Below, in pieces: positions 49,439 through 57,282 of a stretch of 64,000 nt of DNA. The translations under genes and the position numbers were made by a program. The stretch comes from Micromonospora phaseoli (GTDB lineage Bacteria > Actinomycetota > Actinomycetes > Mycobacteriales > Micromonosporaceae): NCBI RefSeq assembly GCF_900109115.1, contig NZ_FNYV01000010.1:124001-188000 (forward strand), in the 5' to 3' direction. Every line of letters starts with the position of its first letter. Within the stretch, counting starts at the first letter, position 1. Under the pieces are notes generated by a model, which saw only the letters and a list, made by a program, of their open reading frames with translations, made no database searches and was not told the DNA's origin.

Positions 49439-50796
49439 CGGGGTGTCACCTCCGCGATAGCGGCGGACAGTTCCTGCGGCACGTCGACGGTCAGGTGGCG
49501 GCCGTCGCGCACCAGGACCCGCCCGTCCACCACCACCTGCGCGACGTCGGCGGCGCTCGCCGCGAACCAGACGCCCGCCGCCCTCACCCCGGCCGTGCGT
49601 ACGCTGTCCAGCCGCACCGTCACCAGGTCGGCGCGGTCACCTACCGCGATCCGGCCGGCGTCGGTCCAGCCAAGCGCGGCATGTCCGGCCTGGCTCGCCG
49701 CGGTCAGCAGCTCCGCCGGGGCGAAGTGGCCGCGCCGGCGGGTACGCAACCGCTCGTCCAGCTCGACGGCCCGCGCCTCCTCGAACGGGTCGATCACGGC
49801 GTGACTGTCGCTGCCCAGGCTGAGCGGGATGCCGGCGTCGGCCATCCGACGGGCCGGTCCGATACCGTCGGCGAGGTCCCGCTCGGTGGTCGGGCAGAGG
49901 CAGACCCCGCTCCGGCTCTCGCTCAGCAGGCCCACGTCGGCACTGGTGGGGTGGGTGGCGTGCACCGCCGTGGTGGACCGGCGCAGGACCCCGTGCTCGG
50001 CGAGCAGGCGGGTCGGGGTGCGGCCGTGCACCGCCCGGCAGGCGTCGTTCTCGGCGGGCTGCTCCGACAGGTGCACGTGCAGTGGTGCGTCGCGGTGGTC
50101 CGCCCAGGCGGCGACCGTGGCGAGCTGGTCGGCCGGCACCGCACGGACGGAGTGGATCGCCGCGCCCACCCGGGCGTGCCCGCCCTCCGGGCTGAACTCC
50201 TCGACCCGCTCCGCCCAGCGCAGCGCGTCGCCGTCGCCGAAGCGCAGCTGCGGCCCGGTCAGCGGCTGGCCGTCCACGGAAGCGGTCAGGTAGCAGGCGT
50301 CCAGCAGGGTCAACCGGATCCCGGCGTGGGCCGCCGCCTCGACCAGCGCCGCTCCCATCGCGTTCGGGTCGGCGTACCGGGTGCCGCCCGGCCCGTGGTG
50401 CAGGTAGTGGAACTCGCCCACGCAGGTGATGCCGGCCAGCGCCATCTCGGCGTAGACCGCCCGCGCCAGCGCCAGATAGGAATCCGGGTCCAGGCGGGCG
50501 GCGACGGCGTACATCTGGTCGCGCCAGCTCCAGAAGTCGCCGCGCCCCGCGTGGGTGCGTCCACGCAGCGCCCGGTGGAAGGCGTGCGAGTGGGCGTTGG
50601 CCAGCCCTGGCAGCGTCAGCCCCGGCAGCCGGACCGCGTCGACCAGCACGTCGACGCCGGCGTCGGGCCGACCGGCCGGCGTCAGCGGGGTCACCCCGGT
50701 GATCCGGTCGTTGACCGTCTCGATCAGTACGTCCGCGGTGGGCTCGGCCTGCTCGGGCAGCCACGCGTACTCGGCGAGCCAGCGGGTCGAGGTCAT
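49435..50796 (-). CDS. hutF: Formimidoylglutamate deiminase
   Basis: Amidohydrolase-fold enzyme of 453 aa converting N-formimidoylglutamate to N-formylglutamate and ammonia. Metal motifs are GLANAHSHAFHRALRGRTH, HVHLSEQPAENDACRAVHG, TAVHATHPTSADVGLL and SLGSDSHAVIDPFEEAR. Its presence means this organism uses the five-step route through formylglutamate rather than direct hydrolysis by HutG-type formiminoglutamase. GTG/ATG start at 50796 overlaps the M20 gene stop. A final amidohydrolase must free glutamate; the M20 enzyme next door is the candidate. Confidence 0.94.
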   Translation of the reverse strand: MTSTRWLAEYAWLPEQAEPTADVLIETVNDRITGVTPLTPAGRPDAGVDVLVDAVRLPGLTLPGLANAHSHAFHRALRGRTHAGRGDFWSWRDQMYAVAARLDPDSYLALARAVYAEMALAGITCVGEFHYLHHGPGGTRYADPNAMGAALVEAAAHAGIRLTLLDACYLTASVDGQPLTGPQLRFGDGDALRWAERVEEFSPEGGHARVGAAIHSVRAVPADQLATVAAWADHRDAPLHVHLSEQPAENDACRAVHGRTPTRLLAEHGVLRRSTTAVHATHPTSADVGLLSESRSGVCLCPTTERDLADGIGPARRMADAGIPLSLGSDSHAVIDPFEEARAVELDERLRTRRRGHFAPAELLTAASQAGHAALGWTDAGRIAVGDRADLVTVRLDSVRTAGVRAAGVWFAASAADVAQVVVDGRVLVRDGRHLTVDVPQELSAAIAEVTPR

Positions 50797-52025
50797 CCGG
50801 TCAGATCCTCAAGTACCCGGGCCAGGGCGGTCACCCCGGCGGCGCAGTCGACGTCGGTGGCCGACTCGGCGGGGGAGTGCGAAACGCCGGTGGGGTTACG
50901 GACGAAGAGCATCGCCGTGGGAACGTGCGCGGCCAGCACCCCCGCGTCGTGACCCGCACCGGTGGGCAGCACCGGGGCGTGCAGCAGCTGCGCCAGCCGG
51001 TCGGCCAGTCCACCGTCGAAGGCCACCAGCGGGGTCGCCGACTCCTCGACCACGGTAACCTCGGTGCCGTCGCGCCGGGCCCGTTCGGCGGCCTTGGCGC
51101 GGACCGCCTCGACCAGGCCGGTCAGCGTCTCCGGCTCGGCGGCGCGGGCGTCCAACCACCCGGTCACCCGCGACGGGATGGCGTTTGTCGCGTTCGGCTC
51201 CACGGCCACCCGACCCACGGTGGCGTGGGCGTCGCGAAGCCGGGCCTCCTTGTTCGCCGCCAGCACCGTGAAGGCGTACGTCAACATGGGATCGCGGCGG
51301 TCCGCCATCCGGGTCGTACCGGCGTGGTTCCCCTCGCCGGTGACCTCGAAGCGCCAGCGGCCGTGCGGCCAGATCGCGCTGGCCACCGCCACCGGCGCGG
51401 CCTGGTCGACCAGCGCGCGGCCCTGCTCCACGTGCAGCTCCACGAAGGCGGCCAGCCGGCCGAGCAGCGCCGGGTCGGCGCCCGCCGGCCGGTCACCCAG
51501 CGCCTCGGCGAAGCTCACCCCGGCCGCGTCGCGCAGCCCGGCCGCCCGCTCCGGGGCGATCTGCCCGGTGAGCAGCCGCGAACCCAGGCACGGTACGCCG
51601 AACCGCGCGCCTTCCTCCTCGACGAACGCGCCGACGACCAGCGGCCGGGCCGGTGCGACGCCGGCCGCGCGCAGCTCGTCCACGGCCAGCCACGCGCTGA
51701 CGATGCCCAGCGGCCCGTCGTACGCCCCGCCGTGCGGCACCGAGTCGAAGTGGCTGCCGGTCAGCACCGCGTCCCCGGCGTCCGGGTCGCCCCACCAGGC
51801 GAACAGGTTGCCGTTGCCGTCCTCGCGCACCGGCATGTCCCGCGCGTCGGCCTGCTCCCGGAACCAGCCGCGCAGCCGCAGCTCGGGCTCGGTGAGCGCG
51901 TAACGCAGGTAGCCGCCGCTGCCCGGATCGCGCCCGATCGGGGCGATCTCGTCCCACAGCTTCCGGAACCTGTCAGGAAGGGACCCTTCCTCTACCGTAT
52001 GCGTTGACAAGGGGCCCTTCCTCAC
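50793..52025 (-). CDS. M20 family amidohydrolase (allantoate/carbamoyl-amino acid type)
   Basis: Zinc amidohydrolase of 410 aa. Metal and catalytic motifs are TGSHFDSVPHGGAYDGPLG, FVEEEGARFGVPCLGS, ELHVEQGRALVD, GEGNHAGTTRMADRRDP and GAGHDAGVLA. The family is annotated as allantoate amidohydrolase or N-carbamoyl-L-amino acid hydrolase. Inside a hut operon it most likely releases formate from N-formylglutamate in place of HutG, which is inferred. The GTG start at 52025 overlaps the hutU stop (GTGA). Its first about 17 codons coincide with a GGAAGGG palindromic repeat, so the true N-terminus may be further in. Confidence 0.87.
   Translation of the reverse strand: MRKGPLSTHTVEEGSLPDRFRKLWDEIAPIGRDPGSGGYLRYALTEPELRLRGWFREQADARDMPVREDGNGNLFAWWGDPDAGDAVLTGSHFDSVPHGGAYDGPLGIVSAWLAVDELRAAGVAPARPLVVGAFVEEEGARFGVPCLGSRLLTGQIAPERAAGLRDAAGVSFAEALGDRPAGADPALLGRLAAFVELHVEQGRALVDQAAPVAVASAIWPHGRWRFEVTGEGNHAGTTRMADRRDPMLTYAFTVLAANKEARLRDAHATVGRVAVEPNATNAIPSRVTGWLDARAAEPETLTGLVEAVRAKAAERARRDGTEVTVVEESATPLVAFDGGLADRLAQLLHAPVLPTGAGHDAGVLAAHVPTAMLFVRNPTGVSHSPAESATDVDCAAGVTALARVLEDLTG
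51975..52020. repeat. Palindromic GGAAGGG repeat element
   Basis: AGGAAGGG-A-CCCTTCCT (51975-51991, perfect 8-bp arms) and GGGGCCCTTCC (52010-52020) are separated by an 18-base spacer. It sits at the hutU/M20 junction and overlaps the N-terminus of the M20 frame. A related palindrome forms the terminator at 15380-15410. I recall similar elements as frequent in Micromonospora genomes. Confidence 0.6.
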
Positions 52026-53734
52026 TCCGCCATCGGGATGCGGACGCCGGTGTGCGGGGTGTCGTACCCGGCGTCGACGTGCCGGATGACGCCCATCGCC
52101 GGGTCGTTGGTCAGCACCCGCTCGATCTTCTGCCCGGCCAGGGCGCTGCCGTCGGCGACGCAGACCTGGCCGGCGTGGATGGAGCGGCCGATGCCCACCC
52201 CGCCGCCGTGGTGGATGGAGACCCAGGACGCCCCGCTGGCGGTGTTGACCAGCGCGTTGAGCAGCGGCCAGTCGGCGATCGCGTCGGAGCCGTCGGCCAT
52301 CGCCTCGGTCTCCCGGTACGGGCTGGCCACGCTGCCGCAGTCCAGGTGGTCCCGGCCGATCACCACCGGTGCGCTCAGCTCGCCGGAGGCGACCATGTCG
52401 TTGAACCGTACGCCTGCTCTGTCCCGTTCGCCGTAGCCGAGCCAGCAGATCCGTGCCGGCAGGCCCTGGAAGGCGACCCGCTCGCCGGCCAGCCGCATCC
52501 ACCGGGCGAGGGACTCGTTCTCCGGGAAGAGCTCCAGGATCGCCCGGTCGGTGGCGGCGATGTCGGCCGGGTCGCCGGAGAGCGCCGCCCACCGGAACGG
52601 GCCCTTGCCCTCGCAGAACAGCGGCCGGATGTACGCCGGCACGAAACCGGGAAAGTCGAACGCCCGGTCGTACCCGCCGAGCCGTGCCTCCCCCCGGATC
52701 GAGTTGCCGTAGTCGAAGACCTCCGCGCCGGCGTCGAGGAAGCCGACCATCGCCTCGACATGTCTGGCCATCGAGGCCCGCGCCCGGTCGGTGAACTCGG
52801 CCGGCTTGGCCGTCGCGTAGTCCCGGGCGTCGGCCAGCTCCACCCCCTCCGGCAAGTACGACAGCGGGTCGTGCGCGCTGGTCTGGTCGGTGACGATGTC
52901 GATCGGCACGCCCCGGCGCAGCAGCTCCGGGAAGACCGTGGCGGCGTTGCCGACCACCCCCACGCTCAGTGCCCGCCGATCCCGCTTCGCCGCGAGGGCC
53001 CGCTGCACCGCGTCGTCCAGGCTGTCGGCGATCTCGTCGAGGTAGCGGTCGTGCCTGCGCCGCTCCAGCCGGCTGCGGTCCACGTCCACGATCAGGCAGA
53101 CGCCGCCGTTCATGGTGACCGCGAGGGGCTGGGCCCCGCCCATCCCGCCGCACCCGGCGGTCAGCGTCAGCGTGCCCGCGAGGGTGCCGTCGCCGGTCTG
53201 CTGCCCGTCGCGGGCCCCGGCGAGCTTGGCGGCCACGGCGGCGAACGTCTCGTAGGTGCCCTGGAGGATGCCCTGGGTGCCGATGTAGATCCACGACCCG
53301 GCGGTCATCTGGCCGTACATGGTCAGGCCGAGCTGCTCCAGGCGACGGAACTCCGGCCAGGTGGCCCAGTCGCCGACCAGGTTGGAGTTGGCCAGCAGCA
53401 CCCGGGGCGCCCACTCGTGGGTACGCATCACCCCGACCGGCCGGCCCGACTGCACCAGCATCGTCTCGTCGTCGCGCAGGTCGGTCAGCGTACGCACCAG
53501 GGCGTGGTACGACGGCCAGTCCCGGGCCGCCTTCCCGGTGCCGCCGTAGACGACCAGGTCGTCGGGGCGCTCGGCCACCTCGGGGTCGAGGTTGTTCATC
53601 AGCATCCGCAGCGCGGCCTCCTGCGGCCAACCGCGGGCGGTGCGCTCGCTGCCGCGCGCGGCGCGGATGGGTCCCGCGCCGGGCGCGGCCTGAATGGGTC
53701 CCGTGCCGGGGGCGGCCTGGTCGGATCGCGTCAT
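52022..53734 (-). CDS. hutU: Urocanate hydratase
   Basis: NAD-dependent urocanase of 570 aa, second step of histidine breakdown. Typical blocks are LVVYGGTGKAARDWPSYHAL, LTAGCGGMGGAQPLAVTMNG, VGVVGNAATVFPELLRRG, YGNSIRGEARLGGYDRAFDF and IGRDHLDCGSVASPYRET, which holds the catalytic Cys. ATG at 53734 follows AGGAGGAG. The first 25 residues are an added segment of 9-residue repeats (QAAPGTGPI type) encoded by a 27-bp tandem duplication, absent from most urocanases. Confidence 0.95.
   Translation of the reverse strand: MTRSDQAAPGTGPIQAAPGAGPIRAARGSERTARGWPQEAALRMLMNNLDPEVAERPDDLVVYGGTGKAARDWPSYHALVRTLTDLRDDETMLVQSGRPVGVMRTHEWAPRVLLANSNLVGDWATWPEFRRLEQLGLTMYGQMTAGSWIYIGTQGILQGTYETFAAVAAKLAGARDGQQTGDGTLAGTLTLTAGCGGMGGAQPLAVTMNGGVCLIVDVDRSRLERRRHDRYLDEIADSLDDAVQRALAAKRDRRALSVGVVGNAATVFPELLRRGVPIDIVTDQTSAHDPLSYLPEGVELADARDYATAKPAEFTDRARASMARHVEAMVGFLDAGAEVFDYGNSIRGEARLGGYDRAFDFPGFVPAYIRPLFCEGKGPFRWAALSGDPADIAATDRAILELFPENESLARWMRLAGERVAFQGLPARICWLGYGERDRAGVRFNDMVASGELSAPVVIGRDHLDCGSVASPYRETEAMADGSDAIADWPLLNALVNTASGASWVSIHHGGGVGIGRSIHAGQVCVADGSALAGQKIERVLTNDPAMGVIRHVDAGYDTPHTGVRIPMAE
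53667..53720. repeat. 27-bp imperfect tandem duplication in hutU N-terminus
   Basis: Units 53667-53693 and 53694-53720 differ at a few positions and encode successive 9-residue blocks (Q/R-A-A-P-G-x-G-P-I) at the N-terminus of urocanate hydratase. Confidence 0.85.
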
Positions 53735-53747
53735 CGCGGATCTCCTC

Positions 53748-54596
53748 CTAACCGAGGAACAACTGTCGACGGGTGGCCGAGGCTTCGAAGGCCTCCAGCC
53801 GCCGCTGGGTCTCGGCCGGCGCGGCATCGCAGATCGCCTGGAGCAGCACCATGGCCAGGGTCATCGGGGCGGTGTGCAGGTCGAAGACGAGCTGCGCGCC
53901 GACCGCCGCGGGCAGCACCAGGTCGGCGTACTCGGCCGCCGGGCTGACCGGCGAGTCGGTGATCGCGACCACGGTCAGCCCCGCGTCGCGGGCCTCGCGG
54001 AGCGCGTCCAGGGTCTCCCGGGGGTAGCGGGGCAGCACGAACGCCAGCAGCGCGGTCGCCCCGGCCTCGGCGGCCTGCTCAAGACGGTCGGTGAGCAGGC
54101 TGCCACCGTCGTCGAGCACCCGCACGTCCGGATGCACCTTGGCCGCGAAGTAGGCGAAGTAGGCGGCCAGCGGCGCGGCGGCCCGCAGACCGAGCACCGG
54201 CAACGGTCGGCTGGCGGCGAGCAGCCGGCCGATCTCGGCGATCCGCTCCCGGTCGGCGAGCTGTCCGGCCAGCCGATCCAGATTGCCGATCTCGGCGCGT
54301 ACCGCCTGCTGGAGCTCGTTGCCGGCGGTGGCCGGACCGGGCGCGGCGGCGGTCAGCTCGCGCAGCCGGCGGCGCAGGGCGGGGTAGCCGTCGTGGCCCA
54401 GCGCCACCGCGAACCGGGTGACCGACGGCTGACTGACCCCGGCCAACTCGGCGACCTCGGCGGCGGAGAGGTAGCCGATGGCGGGAGCGTGCTGCACCAG
54501 GCAGTGCGCGATGCGCCGCTGCGTCGGGGTCAGCCGAACCCCGTCGAACAGGCCGACGACCCGTTCGGTCGGCGCCATGGCAGCTGCCTCATTCAT
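53748..54596 (-). CDS. MurR/RpiR family transcriptional regulator (hut operon)
   Basis: Cytoplasmic regulator of 282 aa, first gene of the hut operon. The N-terminal helix-turn-helix (about 10-75) reads YLSAAEVAELAGVSQPSVTR, then FAVALGHDGYPALRRRL. The C-terminal SIS domain (about 115-260, SRPLPVLGLRAAAPLAAYFA; AFVLPRYPRETLDALREARD) normally binds phosphosugars. Position 13 bp before hutU makes control of histidine utilisation likely, with an unknown ligand. ATG at 54596. The AT-richer spacer upstream is its expected target. Confidence 0.9.
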   Translation of the reverse strand: MNEAAAMAPTERVVGLFDGVRLTPTQRRIAHCLVQHAPAIGYLSAAEVAELAGVSQPSVTRFAVALGHDGYPALRRRLRELTAAAPGPATAGNELQQAVRAEIGNLDRLAGQLADRERIAEIGRLLAASRPLPVLGLRAAAPLAAYFAYFAAKVHPDVRVLDDGGSLLTDRLEQAAEAGATALLAFVLPRYPRETLDALREARDAGLTVVAITDSPVSPAAEYADLVLPAAVGAQLVFDLHTAPMTLAMVLLQAICDAAPAETQRRLEAFEASATRRQLFLG

Positions 54597-54700
54597 TCCA
54601 TGACTCTATGCATAAAAACTTTCATTGAGCAAGCTATCTCACAGTTCCATAGTGGACTACTGCTGAGCTGCGGTTACGGGAAGATCACCCGGAGTGTGGT
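54597..54700 (-). promoter_or_regulatory. AT-rich hut promoter region
   Basis: The stretch 54597-54660 is clearly less GC-rich than its surroundings (TATGCATAAAAACTTTCATT and similar) and holds two TTCATT direct repeats. It precedes the RpiR gene and is the likely hut promoter-operator. Exact boxes cannot be assigned. Confidence 0.4.
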
Positions 54701-54768
54701 GACCGGTGGGCAGGGTGAGGTGCGACGGGTCGATAGGATCCGCACGGCGGTCGAGCAGAGGAGTTGCC

Positions 54769-56055
54769 ATGCAGCCGGATGGCCCGTACCGGTACACCCA
54801 CCTGCTGGGCGGGTCGCCGGTCGGCAAGGCGTGGGCAGCCATCGACGACAAGGGGCGCCTCGTCACGGTGGCCGTCCTGGACGCCACGGTGGCCGCCTCT
54901 GAGGGCTGGCGCGAGGCGTTCGCGGGGATGGTCACCTCGTTGGCCCAGGGTTCGGATATGGCCTACACGTATGCGGACTTCTCCGCCGCCGCGCCGTGGG
55001 TGGCGTATCCGGCCGAGGCCGGGCCGGGCGCGGAGAAGCTGTTCCGTTCCCTTGGCGTCGAGTACACGCCGGTCCAGACTTCCCCGTCACCGACCTCGGC
55101 GCCACCGGTGTCGGCGCCGCCGCAGCCGGTCTCCGGGGCACCCGAGCCGACGTCCGGCGCTCCGCAGCCGCCGTGGGCAGCGCAGGCGGGGGCGATCCCC
55201 TACCAGCCCGCGCTCGCCTCGCACCCGATCTCCGGCGCTCCGGCCTCGCCGGCAGCGACGGGCGCAGGGCTGGCACCGTCCTCTCCGTCCCCACACCCGG
55301 TGCCGGTCGACGTCACCCCCCGCGACCCGTTCGCCTCGCCCGTCCGTCGAATCACACCCTCGGGACCGCCCCGTCGGCGTACCGGGCTGTGGATCGGTGC
55401 CGCCGCACTGGCCCTGGTGGTGCTCGCCAGCGCCGGTGCCGTCGCCCTGCTTTCCCGTGGGAACGACGCCCCCGTGCCGCCAGTGGCGTCGACTCCCGAC
55501 ATGGCGGCGCCGCCGCCGATGCCGACCGCGCCGCCGCAGTCGCCCGGTATCGAGCCACCGGAGCCCGGCGCGTGGCCGACGCAGTGGCCAAAGTTCACGG
55601 AGCGGGACCAGGTGCAGACGCTGGTCGATCTCGAGGGGGTCGGATTCCCGGTCAAGGTGCCGGAGGGCTGGACGTGCACGCTCGTCGCCCGGGCCGACGG
55701 GTACGTCAAGTACAACTGCGGCAACGCGGCGTTGGGCAACCAGTTGACCGGCGGCGAGCTGATCGTGCGGAACTGTCCCGAACCGTGCAACGAACAGTGG
55801 CAGAACGCCATGCGTGCGGTCGAGGAGGCCTGGGGTGCACAGTGGATCCGCAGCGGCCAGTACGGCAGCTTCGCCGAGCAGATCATCGAGATCGACGGTG
55901 AGAAGCGACACGGCCTGGTCGTCGTCGCCTACTTCCGTAGTGGCGAGGCGGGTCTGATCAATCGCCAGGTTGTCGTCCGGATGACCGCACCGGTCCCCGA
56001 GGCGTATCAACTGCGTCGCTTCGCCGGCTACATCCGGGACGTCACCGTCTTCTGA
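54769..56055 (+). CDS. Membrane protein with kinase N-lobe-like (pseudokinase) domain
   Basis: Protein of 428 aa. The first 50 residues look like the N-lobe start of a Ser/Thr kinase (YRYTHLLGGSPVGKAWAAID, then LVTVAVLD), but the invariant Lys of V-A-V-K-V-L is absent and no catalytic loop follows. A Pro/Ser/Ala linker (about 105-205), one membrane span (about 215-237, GLWIGAAALALVVLASAGAV) and an extracellular domain (about 275-428) with three or four Cys (WTCTLVAR, KYNCGNAAL, NCPEPCNEQW) follow. ATG at 54769 after GAGGAG. It overlaps the next glycosyltransferase gene (TGATG), so it belongs to the polysaccharide operon. Confidence 0.68.
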   Translation: MQPDGPYRYTHLLGGSPVGKAWAAIDDKGRLVTVAVLDATVAASEGWREAFAGMVTSLAQGSDMAYTYADFSAAAPWVAYPAEAGPGAEKLFRSLGVEYTPVQTSPSPTSAPPVSAPPQPVSGAPEPTSGAPQPPWAAQAGAIPYQPALASHPISGAPASPAATGAGLAPSSPSPHPVPVDVTPRDPFASPVRRITPSGPPRRRTGLWIGAAALALVVLASAGAVALLSRGNDAPVPPVASTPDMAAPPPMPTAPPQSPGIEPPEPGAWPTQWPKFTERDQVQTLVDLEGVGFPVKVPEGWTCTLVARADGYVKYNCGNAALGNQLTGGELIVRNCPEPCNEQWQNAMRAVEEAWGAQWIRSGQYGSFAEQIIEIDGEKRHGLVVVAYFRSGEAGLINRQVVVRMTAPVPEAYQLRRFAGYIRDVTVF

Positions 56056-57176
56056 TGACTCTCTCATCGTCCACACCCGAGGCCGCGCGCCGACCGCTCG
56101 CCGACCGTCGTGTCGCTCTGATCCACGAGTGGTTCGGTGCCACCGGCGGTTCCGAGCAGGTCTTCCTGAGCATGGCCGAGGTCGTACCGCACGCGGACCG
56201 CTTCGTCCTGTGGAAGGACGATGACGCCACAGTTGACCAGGCCATCCAGGAGTCCTGGATGGCGAAGACCCCGTTGCGGCGCAACAAGGCCCTCGCGCTG
56301 CCCGCCATGCCGTTGACCTGGCGGACGCTGACCCGCAAAAGATACGACGTCGTTGTGTCGTCGAGTCACGCCTTCGCGCACACTGCCAAGATCGGGAATC
56401 CGGATCGGACCCGGCACCTCAGCTACGTGCACTCACCGGCCCGCTACGTCTGGAGCCCGGAGCTGGACCAGCGGGGCGCCAACGCTCTGCTCGCACCGGT
56501 GCGCGCCGTGCTCCAGGCAGGTGACCGGAGGCTGAGCCGGCACGTGCACAGCTACGCGGCGAACTCCCTTGAGGTGCAGGCACGGATTCGTCGCTACTGG
56601 GGGCGCGACGCAAGGGTGATCAACCCGCCGGTCGAGGTGGACTACTTCGGGGCGGCCCCGGCCCAGGTGCGTGACCAGGACCGCCGCTATCTGCTGGGTG
56701 TCGGCCGCTGGGTCACGTACAAGAACTTCGACCTGATGATCGAGATTGCCGCGGCGGCCCGCCTGCCTCTGGTGATCGCCGGGGGAGGGCCGGAGGAGGA
56801 GAACCTGCGTCGGCTGGCTGCCCGGGTCGACGTGCCGGTCGAGTTCGAGTTTCGGCCCTCGAAGGAGCGGCTCCGCGAGCTGTACTGGGGGGCGATGGCG
56901 CTGCTCTATCCGGCGCTCGAGGATTTCGGCATGATTCCGGTGGAGGCGCAGGCCTGCGGCACGCCGGTTGTCGGCTGGGCCCGTGGCGGCCTGCTGGAGA
57001 CCGTGGTGACGGACGAGACCGGCGTCCTTCTCGACGCCACCGACCCGGCCGCGTACGTGGCGCCGGTAAGGCGGGCGACGCGACTGTCCGCAGCGGCGAC
57101 CATGGCCAATGCCCGACGGTTCACCCCCCAGGCCTTTCAGGCGAACATCGCCGCCTGGTTGGCCGAAGAGGCGTAG
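56055..57176 (+). CDS. GT4 family glycosyltransferase
   Basis: GT-B glycosyltransferase of 373 aa at the membrane, probably adding one sugar of a surface polysaccharide. The N-terminal motif is RRVALIHEWFGATGGSEQVF-like VALIHEWFGATGGSEQVF; the donor site has YLLGVGRWVTYKNFDLMIEI, VIAGGGPEEENLRRLA and the E-x7-E region ALLYPALEDFGMIPVEAQAC, then GTPVVGW. ATG at 56055 overlaps the upstream stop (TGATG). The C-terminus lacks any membrane helix. Donor and acceptor are unknown; WbaZ/mannosyltransferase-like enzymes share this pattern. Confidence 0.88.
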   Translation: MTLSSSTPEAARRPLADRRVALIHEWFGATGGSEQVFLSMAEVVPHADRFVLWKDDDATVDQAIQESWMAKTPLRRNKALALPAMPLTWRTLTRKRYDVVVSSSHAFAHTAKIGNPDRTRHLSYVHSPARYVWSPELDQRGANALLAPVRAVLQAGDRRLSRHVHSYAANSLEVQARIRRYWGRDARVINPPVEVDYFGAAPAQVRDQDRRYLLGVGRWVTYKNFDLMIEIAAAARLPLVIAGGGPEEENLRRLAARVDVPVEFEFRPSKERLRELYWGAMALLYPALEDFGMIPVEAQACGTPVVGWARGGLLETVVTDETGVLLDATDPAAYVAPVRRATRLSAAATMANARRFTPQAFQANIAAWLAEEA

Positions 57177-57215
57177 CCGACCTCGGCATCCGGGACCGGG
57201 CCGGACCGGCGGGTA

Positions 57216-57244
57216 TTGGCTTCGCCTGCCGCCTCCCTTAGTCT
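57216..57244 (+). promoter_or_regulatory. Candidate promoter inside polysaccharide locus
   Basis: TTGGCT (57216-57221) and TAGTCT (57239-57244) are separated by 17 bp, about 38 bp upstream of the next glycosyltransferase start, in the only real gap (106 bp) between the first genes of the locus. It may start a second transcript. Confidence 0.35.
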
Positions 57245-57282
57245 TGCGCCGGGCTCAGAGCACTGCGAGCGGGAGTTGACCT

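Noticed and set aside
49495..50952. Long plus-strand frame across hutF
   Set aside because: It is antisense to a clear amidohydrolase with intact metal motifs and has no start context.
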